In this document: in pieces, positions 1 to 6,623 of the stretch
How positions within the stretch are numbered: the first letter of the stretch is position 1
Layout of the letters: every line of letters begins with the position of its first letter
Assembly: GCA_011065065.1 (NCBI GenBank)
Contig: JAAKFL010000054.1
Location: 1-10,210, forward strand
DNA length: 10,210 bases
Origin: Chlamydiota bacterium
GTDB lineage: Bacteria; Chlamydiota; Chlamydiia; Chlamydiales; SLFE01
Reading direction: 5' to 3'
Translations under genes and position numbers: made by a program
Notes under the pieces: generated by a model
The model's database searches: none
The model's input: only the letters and a program-made list of their open reading frames with translations
What the model was told of the DNA's origin: nothing

Positions 1-49
1 TTAGTGTCATCCCACTCTTTTTATTCATCAGCTGTTATCTTGTGTCCGC

Positions 50-799
50 CTAGTAGCGGTGTAGCGACATCCGGTACACTCGTACGTGTTTTAACTCTTG
101 AAATCTCTGTGGCTGAGAGCTATACACATCGAGTAGATCGCCTCGAAAGTGTACTGGCCACGATCCTATGCGTTGATTTATTCCCCCATACGGCGACATC
201 TTCCTCTTCATGGCTTTCGGCTGCGACAGGTCCACTTTCATCCGCTGCGACAGATGTTTGCGTATCCCTTCAGATTCGCACGAATATTGGTCGTAAATCA
301 TTCCCTTCCCTTCAGCATTGATATTCGTGTAATACACTGGGCTGGATTTTAAGGCTTCTTCGGCTGAGGCGACTCTCCACTGGTTAAATCGCTGGTCATG
401 AAAAATCCAGATGACCTGGAACCCTTCACTTTGATAATCGCGGTTTCTCGCAAGCACTTCTTCTGCAGCGATGGGTGAACACTGCACCTCAAAAATGAGT
501 CTCTGTGTCAGCCAAACGACGTCGGCAATACGGAAGATTTTCGGGAACCGACATTCAAGAATGACTTCGTCTTTAGGAAGAAGACGTTCAATGTGATGCT
601 GGATGCTTAAATGGGTTAGACTTTTCTCGCTTTGGCGGCAATGGCTGTTGTGATGGAGATGAAAAAAGTGAGGCTGGCGGTGCTTGCCTCCTCGTACTCT
701 GACAAGGCCGCGACATTCTGGGCAAAGATAATTGGTTTGCTTTTTGGCAAGCTGGGCCACAATTACATGGCCGTTTTCATCGGTGGCAAAAAGCTGCAC
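50..799 (-). CDS. CoiA-like competence / PD-(D/E)XK nuclease family protein
   Basis: A 249-residue protein resembling the CoiA family, which in Firmicutes promotes recombination of DNA taken up by transformation. The N-terminus has a putative metal-binding cluster: CPEC at residues 26-29, an HFFH motif at 44-47 and Cys54, followed by a helix (SEKSLTHLSIQHHIE) that matches the family. The nuclease-like core follows, with Asp93 (IADVVW) and Glu104-x-Gln106 (FEVQ), a PD-(D/E)XK-type arrangement. The start is GTG at 799, which lies 3 nt after the thioesterase stop, so translational coupling is likely; no strong Shine-Dalgarno is visible. At 249 residues it is shorter than the 300-plus typical of CoiA, and the last 50 or so residues show nothing I recognise, so the C-terminus may be truncated. 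The family call rests on motifs only. Whether it acts in competence or in general DNA processing is inference. Confidence 0.72.
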   Translation of the reverse strand: MQLFATDENGHVIVAQLAKKQTNYLCPECRGLVRVRGGKHRQPHFFHLHHNSHCRQSEKSLTHLSIQHHIERLLPKDEVILECRFPKIFRIADVVWLTQRLIFEVQCSPIAAEEVLARNRDYQSEGFQVIWIFHDQRFNQWRVASAEEALKSSPVYYTNINAEGKGMIYDQYSCESEGIRKHLSQRMKVDLSQPKAMKRKMSPYGGINQRIGSWPVHFRGDLLDVYSSQPQRFQELKHVRVYRMSLHRY

Positions 800-802
800 G
801 AC

Positions 803-1228
803 TCAATCCAGCATATATTTTTCTAGCTTGGCGCTCATGTTCTTGGGCACACGAATCTTCTTTCGCGTGGTGTTATTGAGAGTGACATGGACAGTCTTCC
901 CTGATCCGACAAGTGTCTTGTCATCTTTGAAAATTTGATAGGAGATCGAAAAAGAACATTGCCCGACATGTGCCGTATTGACGTGAACCTCAATGTTGTC
1001 TCCCACTCTGAGTGGTGCGTGATAGTCGGCCTCCGCATGGACCACAACAAACACAAAATTCTCTTTGTTAAAGAGAGTATCGAAATCGAGCCCTTCGACT
1101 TCCATCAAATCTTCCCAGGCGTCGTGGATAAAACGAAACTGCCGGGGAAAATAGAGGATTCCCGCCATATCAGTGTCATGCATCCGGACTTTGTTCTTCG
1201 CAATAAACATCAGCTCCAGTCTATTCAT
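803..1228 (-). CDS. Acyl-CoA thioesterase, 4HBT/YbgC-like hotdog fold
   Basis: A 141-residue protein of the 4-hydroxybenzoyl-CoA thioesterase superfamily, expected to hydrolyse an acyl-CoA or aryl-CoA thioester in the cytoplasm. The diagnostic N-terminal motif VRMHDTDMAGILYF (residues 14-27) carries the conserved Asp and the Gly-Ile-x-Tyr-Phe stretch that opens the hotdog helix; FRFIHDAWEDLM follows, and the strands VGDNIEVHV and SFSISYQIF complete the fold. Length is normal for the family. Two starts are possible: ATG at 1228 and ATG at 1210 (MFIAKNK). The second has GGAG only 3 nt upstream and the first has no clear Shine-Dalgarno, so the start is unsettled. It is divergent from the 2-oxoacid dehydrogenase genes with a 37-nt gap and followed after 3 nt by the CoiA-like gene. 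The substrate cannot be read from sequence. Confidence 0.88.
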   Translation of the reverse strand: MNRLELMFIAKNKVRMHDTDMAGILYFPRQFRFIHDAWEDLMEVEGLDFDTLFNKENFVFVVVHAEADYHAPLRVGDNIEVHVNTAHVGQCSFSISYQIFKDDKTLVGSGKTVHVTLNNTTRKKIRVPKNMSAKLEKYMLD

Positions 1229-1265
1229 AAAAGATTTAATCGGATATAGATTTTTTTGAGGTTCT
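1229..1265. promoter_or_regulatory. Short divergent intergenic region with E1 alpha ribosome binding site
   Basis: These 37 bp separate the thioesterase start from the E1 alpha start, so any promoters for the two directions must overlap each other or the neighbouring coding ends. TGAGG at 1257-1261 is a plausible Shine-Dalgarno for E1 alpha, 4 nt before its ATG. The stretch is AT-rich (TATAGA at 1245-1250) but I see no convincing -35/-10 pair. Confidence 0.4.
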
Positions 1266-2345
1266 ATGGAATTCGAAACACTTCAATACCTTGATGAAAA
1301 AGGAAATCTCACTGAGGGGTATACTCCTTCAGTTTCAGATGACGTTGTCCTTGAGGCCTATAAAAAGATGGTGGTGACACGCCATGTGGATGAACGGATG
1401 CTGACGTTGCAAAGACAAGGAGCGATTACGTTTTCAATGAGTTCCTTAGGAGAAGAATGCTGCTCCGTAGCAACGGCTGCTGCTTTGGAGAAAGATGATT
1501 GGGTTTATCCTCAGTATCGAGAGGTTGGGGTATTATTTTGGCGAGGATTTTTAGTTCAAGATTTTGTCCACCAAATGTTCGGCGATGCTGAAGACTTGGG
1601 AAAGGGGCGGCAAATGCCTAACCATTTTGGCTGTCGGGAATTGAATGTCGTCACTGTGTCGTCTCCGATCGCCACAAAAATCCCCCACGCCGCAGGATGT
1701 GGTTATGCAATGAAACTCCAGAAAGAATCCAATATATCTGCTGTTTTTTTTGGAGATGGAGCGACTTCAGAAGGAGATTTCCACGCGGGCATTAACTTTG
1801 CAGCTGTGCTGGAAGCCCCAACCCTTTTCTTTTGCAGAAATAACCGTTATGCGATTTCGACAGGACTGGAAAATCAATTTCATTCCGATGGGGTGGCTCC
1901 AAAAGGGGAAGGTTACGGAGTCAAAACGTATAAGATTGATGGGAATGATTTCTTTGCCGTTTTCGATACGGTCAGGGAAGCAAGAAAGCATTGTTTAGAA
2001 AAAGGACCAGTGTTGATTGAAGCAATGACGTATCGCATGGGAGCTCATTCCACCTCTGATGATCCGAGTGTCTATCGTACAAAAGAGGAAGAAGAACAGT
2101 GGAAGGATAAGGATCCATTGTTGCGATTGAGGCTCTATTTAGAAAAGCAGGGGATTTGGAGCGATAGCGATGAAAAGAAGTTGTGGGATGAGGTGAAACA
2201 AGAGGTAACTGAAGCTATCCGAGTGGCAAAAGAGACGCCGAAACCCGAGTTAAAGTCTCTTGTGGAAGATGTTTATGAAGAAATTCCTGAAACGCTTCAG
2301 CGACAATACGAGGAGCTCAAGATGTTTTTTCCGGAGGAGGATTGA
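1266..2345 (+). CDS. Branched-chain-type 2-oxoacid dehydrogenase E1 alpha subunit
   Basis: A 359-residue thiamine-diphosphate-dependent E1 alpha subunit, which with E1 beta decarboxylates a 2-oxoacid and passes the acyl group to E2 lipoate. The ThDP-binding motif starts with GDG at residues 163-165 and ends with NN at 192-193. The protein follows the mitochondrial branched-chain enzyme closely: QRQGAITFSM, MPNHFGCRE, VSSPIATKIP, GDGATSEGDFHAG and YRMGAHSTSDDPSVYR all have direct counterparts in human BCKDHA as I remember it, more so than in pyruvate dehydrogenase E1 alpha. His261 and the following STSDD lie in the loop that covers the active site and is phosphorylated in mitochondria. One change of note is NNRYAIST, where the human enzyme has NNGYAIST. 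It overlaps the E1 beta start by 1 nt. The true substrate (branched-chain oxoacids or pyruvate) is not proven. Confidence 0.95.
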   Translation: MEFETLQYLDEKGNLTEGYTPSVSDDVVLEAYKKMVVTRHVDERMLTLQRQGAITFSMSSLGEECCSVATAAALEKDDWVYPQYREVGVLFWRGFLVQDFVHQMFGDAEDLGKGRQMPNHFGCRELNVVTVSSPIATKIPHAAGCGYAMKLQKESNISAVFFGDGATSEGDFHAGINFAAVLEAPTLFFCRNNRYAISTGLENQFHSDGVAPKGEGYGVKTYKIDGNDFFAVFDTVREARKHCLEKGPVLIEAMTYRMGAHSTSDDPSVYRTKEEEEQWKDKDPLLRLRLYLEKQGIWSDSDEKKLWDEVKQEVTEAIRVAKETPKPELKSLVEDVYEEIPETLQRQYEELKMFFPEED

Positions 2346-3313
2346 TGAATATCATCCAATCTCTTAATCAGACTCTTCATCAGCAATTTGCCAAGGATGA
2401 TCGGTTGATCACGTTCGGAGAAGACTGTGGATTTTTTGGGGGTGTGTTTCGTGTCACCACCGGACTTCAAGAAAAATTTGGGAAAGAGCGCTGTTTTGAT
2501 ACTCCTCTCTGCGAACAAGGGATCGTCGGTTTTGGTATTGGATGCGCGCAAAAAGGCCTCAAACCCATTTGTGAGATTCAGTTTGCCGATTACATCTATC
2601 CAGCCTTTGATCAAATTGTGAATGAATTGGCAAAGATGCGCTACAGAACGGGAAACCAGTACAATTCTCCATTGATTATCAGGACTCCGTGCGGAGGAGG
2701 CATCCACGGAGGTCTCTACCATTCTCAATCGCCGGAAGCTCTTTTTCTACATGTCCCCGGCCTTAAAATCGCCATGATTTCTTCTCCCTATGACGCTAAA
2801 GGGCTTTTGATTAGCGCCATCAAATCCAATGATCCCGTGATACTTTTTGAACCTAAAAGAATTTACCGAGCAATCAAAGAAGAAGTGCCGGAAGAAGAAT
2901 ACGAAATTCCTTTTGGAAAAGCCGATGTCGCAAGAAACGGCGCAGATGTCACATTGGTAGGATGGGGAGCCCAACACCATCAAAACATGAAAGCAGCAGA
3001 GGAAGTAGCCGAAGAGTTTGACATTGATGTGGAAGTGTTGAACATGCGTTCATTGAATCCCTTGGATACCGAAACTCTGTCCGCTTCGATTCAAAAAACA
3101 GGGCGCTGTGTGGTGGCTCATGAAGCGCCGAAAACGGGAGGATTTGGTGCGGAGATTTCATCGTTGATTATGGAATCTTGTTTTCTCCATTTAAGAGCTC
3201 CGATCAACCGATGTTGTGGATTGGATACTCCGTTTCCACACACATTAGAACATGAATATTTACCCGATGCCTATAAAGTGAAACAGGCACTGGTTGAAAC
3301 CGTAGAGTACTGA
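2345..3313 (+). CDS. Branched-chain-type 2-oxoacid dehydrogenase E1 beta subunit
   Basis: The partner subunit of E1, 322 residues from ATG 2345. A TTG at 2342 is in frame, but ATG 2345 overlaps the E1 alpha stop as TGATG and is preceded by GGAGGAGG (2333-2340), so it is the better start. The N-terminal pyrimidine-binding domain shows GEDCGFFGGVFRVTTGL, with the Glu that activates ThDP, then DTPLCEQGIVGFGIG and EIQFADYIYPAFDQIVNE; GGLYHSQSPEA follows. The C-terminal transketolase-like domain contains VTLVGWGAQ, HEAPKTGGFGAEI and GLDTPFPH. These stretches match BCKDH E1 beta as I recall it, agreeing with the E1 alpha call. The stop is followed within 3 nt by the left end of the palindrome at 3316, which separates this gene from E2. 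Confidence 0.95.
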   Translation: MNIIQSLNQTLHQQFAKDDRLITFGEDCGFFGGVFRVTTGLQEKFGKERCFDTPLCEQGIVGFGIGCAQKGLKPICEIQFADYIYPAFDQIVNELAKMRYRTGNQYNSPLIIRTPCGGGIHGGLYHSQSPEALFLHVPGLKIAMISSPYDAKGLLISAIKSNDPVILFEPKRIYRAIKEEVPEEEYEIPFGKADVARNGADVTLVGWGAQHHQNMKAAEEVAEEFDIDVEVLNMRSLNPLDTETLSASIQKTGRCVVAHEAPKTGGFGAEISSLIMESCFLHLRAPINRCCGLDTPFPHTLEHEYLPDAYKVKQALVETVEY

Positions 3314-3315
3314 AT

Positions 3316-3478
3316 TATACCCATAATACTTCAAGATTTGGGATTTTGGCTTTGAGAAAGCCCCGGGATTAGACGATTGTCAGCTGCCTTATATTATTAA
3401 TATTAGGCAGCTGACAATCGTCTAATCGCGGGAGCTTTCTCTTTGCCAAAAACCAAATCTTGAAGTATTATGGGTATA
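3316..3478. mobile_element. MITE-like near-perfect palindrome between E1 beta and E2
   Basis: A 163-bp inverted repeat with arms of about 75 bp (left 3316-3390, right 3404-3478) around an AT-rich centre near 3391-3403. The outer parts match exactly: TATACCCATAATACTTCAAG at 3316 is the reverse complement of the bases ending at 3478. The inner GATTAGACGATTGTCAGCTG is also matched exactly, by CAGCTGACAATCGTCTAATC. Only the middle of the arms (about 3342-3366) differs, by one indel and several substitutions; there the left arm forms its own small hairpin, GGCTTTGAGAAAGCC at 3348-3362. The ends read TA-CCC and GGG-TA, compatible with a TA target as used by IS630/Tc1-type elements. No transposase is encoded. 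As RNA it would fold into a very stable hairpin. Element class is inference; the palindrome itself is directly visible. Confidence 0.75.
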
Positions 3479-4650
3479 TGACTGAAGTGATCACAATTAC
3501 GCTCCCTGATATAGGAGAGGGAGTGATGGAAGGAGAAGTCATCGAATGGCTGAAGAAAGAGGGTGACCCGTTGGCTCAAGATGAACCAGTTGTCGTCGTG
3601 ATGACCGACAAAGCCACAGTCGAATTGCCCGCCCCTTATCCAGGCGTTCTTAAAAAGCACCATCATCAACCTGGACAAATTGCTATGAAAGACTTTCCCC
3701 TCTACGACATTGAAGTGGAAGGAAAAGTCCCCGCTGTGAAAAAACGCATAAAAAAAGAAGTTCCTCAAGAAAAAAAGCCCATTAAAAAAACGGGAGGACA
3801 AGTGCTGGCAACTCCCGCCACAAGGCAGCTTGCAAAAGAGTTGGGAATTGATATCGATCAAGTGGTCGGGACTGGAAAAGAAGATCGCATCACGGACGAG
3901 GATGTCGTGCGGTTTCACGCAGGGGGAATGAAAAAGGAGCGCCCATGGACTCATTTGCCTGATGACGAAGAGGTGCCTATTATTGGAGTGCCCCATATGA
4001 TGGCGGAAAAAATGGTGGAGTCCAAATCAACCATTCCTCACTATTCCTATTTTGACCAGCTTGACGCCACACGAATGATTCAGCTGCGTGAAAATATTCA
4101 ACCGAAAGCAGCTCAGGAAGGGTATAAGCTGACCTACATGCCTTTTTTTATCAAAGCTCTCTCTTTAGCACTTAACAAATTCCCCCAGGTTAATTCATCG
4201 GTCGCATTGAACGCCGATAAGCTCATTCTTCACAAACATCATCACATTGGCGTCGCTTCAAAAACAGAAAATGGTCTTGTCGTTTTCGTTTTGAGAGATG
4301 TCCAGGAAAAGTCTTTCGAACAAATCATCAAAGAATACAATCAGTTGGTCACGAAGATGAAAGAGGGGAAGCTCGAGCGAAATGACATGATCGACTCGAC
4401 CATTACGATCAGCAACTTTGGCACATTGGGAGGCCTTTGGGCGACTCCTATTATCAATTATCCTGAAGTTGCGATCTTGGGAGTGGCCAAAATTCGTAAA
4501 GAGCCTTTTGTCAAAAATGACGAAATCATCGTGAGACCGAGTCTTAATTTGTCATGGAGTTTTGATCACCGGGTGATTGATGGTGGGCTCGCGGCAGAAT
4601 TTTCGAATCAATTCATTTCGTTACTAGAAAATCCAGCACAAATTTTATGA
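3478..4650 (+). CDS. Lipoyl-dependent 2-oxoacid dehydrogenase E2 acyltransferase
   Basis: A 390-residue dihydrolipoyl acyltransferase that takes the acyl group from E1 and transfers it to CoA, forming the complex core. One lipoyl domain spans residues 1-80, with Lys45 in VMTDKATVELP as the lipoylation site. A charged linker (KKRIKKEVPQEKKPIKK) follows, then the peripheral-subunit-binding domain at about 108-146 (LATPATRQLAKELGID ... GTGKEDRITDEDV). The catalytic domain carries STIPHYSYFDQLDAT and the active site SFDHRVIDGG with His364 and Asp368. An in-frame TTG at 3460 would add six residues, but it lies inside the palindrome and the lipoyl domain starts naturally at MTEVITITLPDIGEG, so ATG 3478 is preferred. 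That ATG has no good Shine-Dalgarno. No E3 (dihydrolipoamide dehydrogenase) gene is in the window. Confidence 0.93.
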   Translation: MTEVITITLPDIGEGVMEGEVIEWLKKEGDPLAQDEPVVVVMTDKATVELPAPYPGVLKKHHHQPGQIAMKDFPLYDIEVEGKVPAVKKRIKKEVPQEKKPIKKTGGQVLATPATRQLAKELGIDIDQVVGTGKEDRITDEDVVRFHAGGMKKERPWTHLPDDEEVPIIGVPHMMAEKMVESKSTIPHYSYFDQLDATRMIQLRENIQPKAAQEGYKLTYMPFFIKALSLALNKFPQVNSSVALNADKLILHKHHHIGVASKTENGLVVFVLRDVQEKSFEQIIKEYNQLVTKMKEGKLERNDMIDSTITISNFGTLGGLWATPIINYPEVAILGVAKIRKEPFVKNDEIIVRPSLNLSWSFDHRVIDGGLAAEFSNQFISLLENPAQIL

Positions 4651-4720
4651 GTAGAAGGATTACTTAAAAATTTAACAGCGAAGCGAACCAGTCTTCATGG
4701 ACCCCTATCGGGAAATAACC

Positions 4721-4807
4721 ACATCCTGTCCATCCTTACAATCCTTTTATCCTGTTTTTTTAGCACAGGATAACAGGATAAAAGGATAGTAAGGATGGAC
4801 AGGATGT
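4721..4807. repeat. Palindromic repeat with 36-bp arms downstream of E2
   Basis: The left arm 4721-4756 begins ACATCCTGTCCATCCTTAC and the right arm 4772-4807 ends GTAAGGATGGACAGGATGT. They are reverse complements over 36 bp with a single mismatch (A at 4740 in the left arm). The 15-bp loop contains a run of T and a further ACAGGAT that could pair with ATCCTGT in the left arm. Within each arm the unit ATCCT recurs at intervals of roughly ten bases, so the arm itself is a degenerate repeat. It sits about 70 bp after the E2 stop and could end transcription from E2, but the T run lies in the loop rather than after the stem, so a classical intrinsic terminator is not shown. It shares no sequence with the palindrome at 3316-3478. 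Confidence 0.75.
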
Positions 4808-4856
4808 TTTTAGCAGTTGATATGAGGTACCTGCGATCATAACGTGGAGTTAATCT

Positions 4857-4886
4857 ATCTGCGACCATCAGCGTTCATCTGCGGCT
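4857..4886. repeat. Degenerate 10-bp tandem repeat, three copies
   Basis: Three consecutive imperfect copies of a 10-bp unit: ATCTGCGACC at 4857, ATCAGCGTTC at 4867 and ATCTGCGGCT at 4877. They lie in the gap between the convergent E2 and YbaK-like genes, about 50 bp after the palindrome. The remainder of 4651-4914 holds no ORF or RNA gene that I can support. With only three diverged copies, function is unknown and chance is not excluded. Confidence 0.5.
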
Positions 4887-4914
4887 TAACTTCCACTGTC
4901 TCATAATTCATAAC

Positions 4915-5388
4915 TCAGATATGTCGTCCGAGATCACCCATGATCGGTTTCGTGATTGCTAAGTAGTCTTCCAACTTCATTTTCACAAGGTCAGTATGTG
5001 AACCGCCATTGAAATAGACCGTATCAGTTCCTTCAATAGATCGATCGGCATACACCTTCAGTCCATACAGATTTCCAAAGGGTGGTTCTGCCCCCAATTC
5101 ATAATCGGGAAAGAGTTGCGAAATTTCGTCTTCGCTTGCTAGGGAAACTTCCTTGCTTTTAGTCAACGCTTCAAACTTATCAAAGTCGACGAGCTGATTC
5201 GTAGAAATGACAACCATGTGAAAAGTGCCGTCATCACTTTTTACAATCACCGATTTGAGCAGCTGACTTCCGGGGATGTGCTGAGCCCCCGCAATTTCCT
5301 GCGACGTAAAGGCCGCTGGATGTTCAGTAACTGCATAACTGACTCCGTTCTCATCAAGTATTTTCTTGAGTTTATTTGAGATGGTCAT
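4915..5388 (-). CDS. YbaK/ProX-type aminoacyl-tRNA deacylase domain protein
   Basis: A 157-residue single-domain protein of the YbaK/EbsC/ProX family, whose known members hydrolyse mischarged aminoacyl-tRNAs in trans. Family features visible are the N-terminal helix plus HPAAFTSQEIA (residues 23-33), Lys45 in QLLKSVIVK at the position of the conserved substrate-binding lysine, GAEPPFG at 99-105, and GGSHTDLVKM at 128-137. The whole protein is the editing domain with no synthetase part. The start is well supported: GTAGGAGAC on the minus strand puts AGGAG 6 nt before the ATG. Which tRNA or amino acid it edits cannot be told from sequence; ProXp-ala, YbaK (Cys-tRNAPro) and other subfamilies are all possible. 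It is divergent from the LOG gene and convergent with E2. Confidence 0.88.
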   Translation of the reverse strand: MTISNKLKKILDENGVSYAVTEHPAAFTSQEIAGAQHIPGSQLLKSVIVKSDDGTFHMVVISTNQLVDFDKFEALTKSKEVSLASEDEISQLFPDYELGAEPPFGNLYGLKVYADRSIEGTDTVYFNGGSHTDLVKMKLEDYLAITKPIMGDLGRHI

Positions 5389-5417
5389 AATTGTCTCCTA
5401 CAGTAAGTTTTTATCTG

Positions 5418-5472
5418 ACTCTTTTTTGGCTTACACTCGAGTTGCAGATTGCAATATAAGCATAAAAAGAGT
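5418..5472. promoter_or_regulatory. Dyads in the ybaK-like / LOG divergent intergenic region
   Basis: The 126-bp divergent gap 5389-5514 contains two symmetric elements. ACTCTTTTT at 5418-5426 is inverted as AAAAAGAGT at 5464-5472. Between them lies a palindrome TTGCA-GAT-TGCAA at 5442-5454, overlapping a possible AT-rich -10 (TATAAG, 5455-5460). The nested arrangement resembles an operator/promoter region serving one or both genes. I see no good -35, and the LOG start at 5515 has no clear Shine-Dalgarno. Confidence 0.35.
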
Positions 5473-5514
5473 ATCTGTCATTTCATAACTAATAAGTAAC
5501 AAATTTTTATTTTT

Positions 5515-6543
5515 ATGGACATATCAAAGCTACCCACAAAAGATCTTCAAGATCGTATCTGGCAGTTCCTTAGGGATATAGGTGTCGAGGACAAGACTTT
5601 TGATGCCAAGCTAATTTCCGAAATGATCTATTCGTCCTGTCGTCTCTATCACGATCAGCACAATACGGCGCAATTGAAACTGATCAATCATAGCCTTAGG
5701 GAGATGCGTTACGCTTTTAAGGTTTTCAATCAATTCCCACCGGAAGAAAGGCGTTTGAGTATTTTCGGGTCAGCAAGGACTCCCGAAGACCACCCCGACT
5801 ACATGGCAGCTAAAGACTTTAGTACTCAGATGTCCAAACACGAATGGATGTGTATCACAGGGGCCGCCGGCGGGATCATGAAGGCGGGCCATGAAGGTTC
5901 GACGCAAGAGGCAATTTTTGGTTTGTCCATCGATCTCACATTTGAATCCGGAGCTAATGTTCATATTGAAGGAGATCCTAAGCATATCAACTTCAAGTAC
6001 TTTTTTACCCGTAAACTGATGTTCCTCGCTCATTCTGATGCCATCGCCATATTCCCAGGAGGTTTTGGTACAATGGATGAGCTTTTTGAGGTGCTCACCT
6101 TGATCCAAACGGGGAAATCGGGGATTGTCCCTCTTGTTTTGCTTGAGGGAGCTGGCGGCACCTATTGGGACACATGGCTTCAATATGTGGAAGCTAATCT
6201 CATTGGCAATAAGACGATTAACGCAGAAGATAAGAATCTCTTTTATCAAGCACCGACGGTAGAAGATGCTGTGGACCATATTCAAAAATTTTATTCCCGT
6301 TATCACTCCAGCCGATATGTCAAAGATTTGTTTGTCATTCGGATGTTAAGCCCTTTAACATCAGAGCAAGTCGAGTCCTTAAACGCTCAGTATTCCATGA
6401 TTATCAAGTCTGGGAAGATCGAGCAAGGGACCGCATTGCCTCAAGAAGATGATGCTCTTGAGCTTCCTCGGTTGATTTTTCACTTTACTGGGCACAACTT
6501 TGCGACACTGCGTCAGATGATCGATCAAATAAATGATTACTAA
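5515..6543 (+). CDS. LOG-family (TIGR00730-like) protein with N- and C-terminal extensions
   Basis: A 342-residue protein with a Rossmann-like LOG core, the family often mislabelled lysine decarboxylase. Characterised LOG enzymes are nucleotide-monophosphate ribosyl hydrolases (cytokinin riboside 5'-monophosphate phosphoribohydrolase). Motifs are SIFGSART (82-89), TGAAGGIMKAGHEG (115-128, a variant of TGGGPGIM), Arg166-Lys167, and the signature PGGFGTMDELFE (181-192) containing the catalytic Glu. Plain LOG proteins are near 180-220 residues; here about 80 residues precede the core and about 100 follow it, without recognisable domains, so this is a long subtype. A role in purine nucleotide turnover is more likely than hormone synthesis, but that is inference. 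The start ATG 5515 lacks a clear ribosome binding site and the next in-frame ATG is far downstream, so it is kept. Confidence 0.87.
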   Translation: MDISKLPTKDLQDRIWQFLRDIGVEDKTFDAKLISEMIYSSCRLYHDQHNTAQLKLINHSLREMRYAFKVFNQFPPEERRLSIFGSARTPEDHPDYMAAKDFSTQMSKHEWMCITGAAGGIMKAGHEGSTQEAIFGLSIDLTFESGANVHIEGDPKHINFKYFFTRKLMFLAHSDAIAIFPGGFGTMDELFEVLTLIQTGKSGIVPLVLLEGAGGTYWDTWLQYVEANLIGNKTINAEDKNLFYQAPTVEDAVDHIQKFYSRYHSSRYVKDLFVIRMLSPLTSEQVESLNAQYSMIIKSGKIEQGTALPQEDDALELPRLIFHFTGHNFATLRQMIDQINDY

Positions 6544-6623
6544 TTTTCATAAATTCTTGGGTTAGCTAAAATCTTTTTGCTCGACACTATTTATCCTCTC
6601 GGATATTTTTAAGCTCATCTCGA

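Noticed and set aside
4..321. 105-residue plus-strand ORF opposite the CoiA-like gene
   Set aside because: Low-complexity serine-rich translation antisense to a protein with clear family motifs; no ribosome binding site.
3460..3477. TTG start for E2 six codons upstream
   Set aside because: It is wholly inside the palindrome, has no ribosome binding site, and the lipoyl domain begins at the ATG 3478 methionine.
3316..3478. Simple intrinsic terminator between E1 beta and E2
   Set aside because: Arms of about 75 bp are far longer than a terminator stem, no T tract follows, and the E2 start directly abuts the end.
3403..3996. 197-residue minus-strand ORF across the palindrome and the E2 5' part
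   Set aside because: It lies opposite the well-supported lipoyl and binding domains of E2, shows no recognisable motif, and its composition is that of a shadow frame.
4721..4807. CRISPR array
   Set aside because: There is one inverted pair and no regularly spaced direct repeats or spacers; no cas genes are nearby.
5770..6306. 178-residue minus-strand ORF inside the LOG gene
   Set aside because: Antisense to the conserved LOG core including the PGGFGTMDE signature; no motif of its own.
5515..6543. Lysine decarboxylase
   Set aside because: This is a common mislabel of the LOG family; the PGGFGTMDE motif and Rossmann-type core argue against a PLP-dependent decarboxylase.
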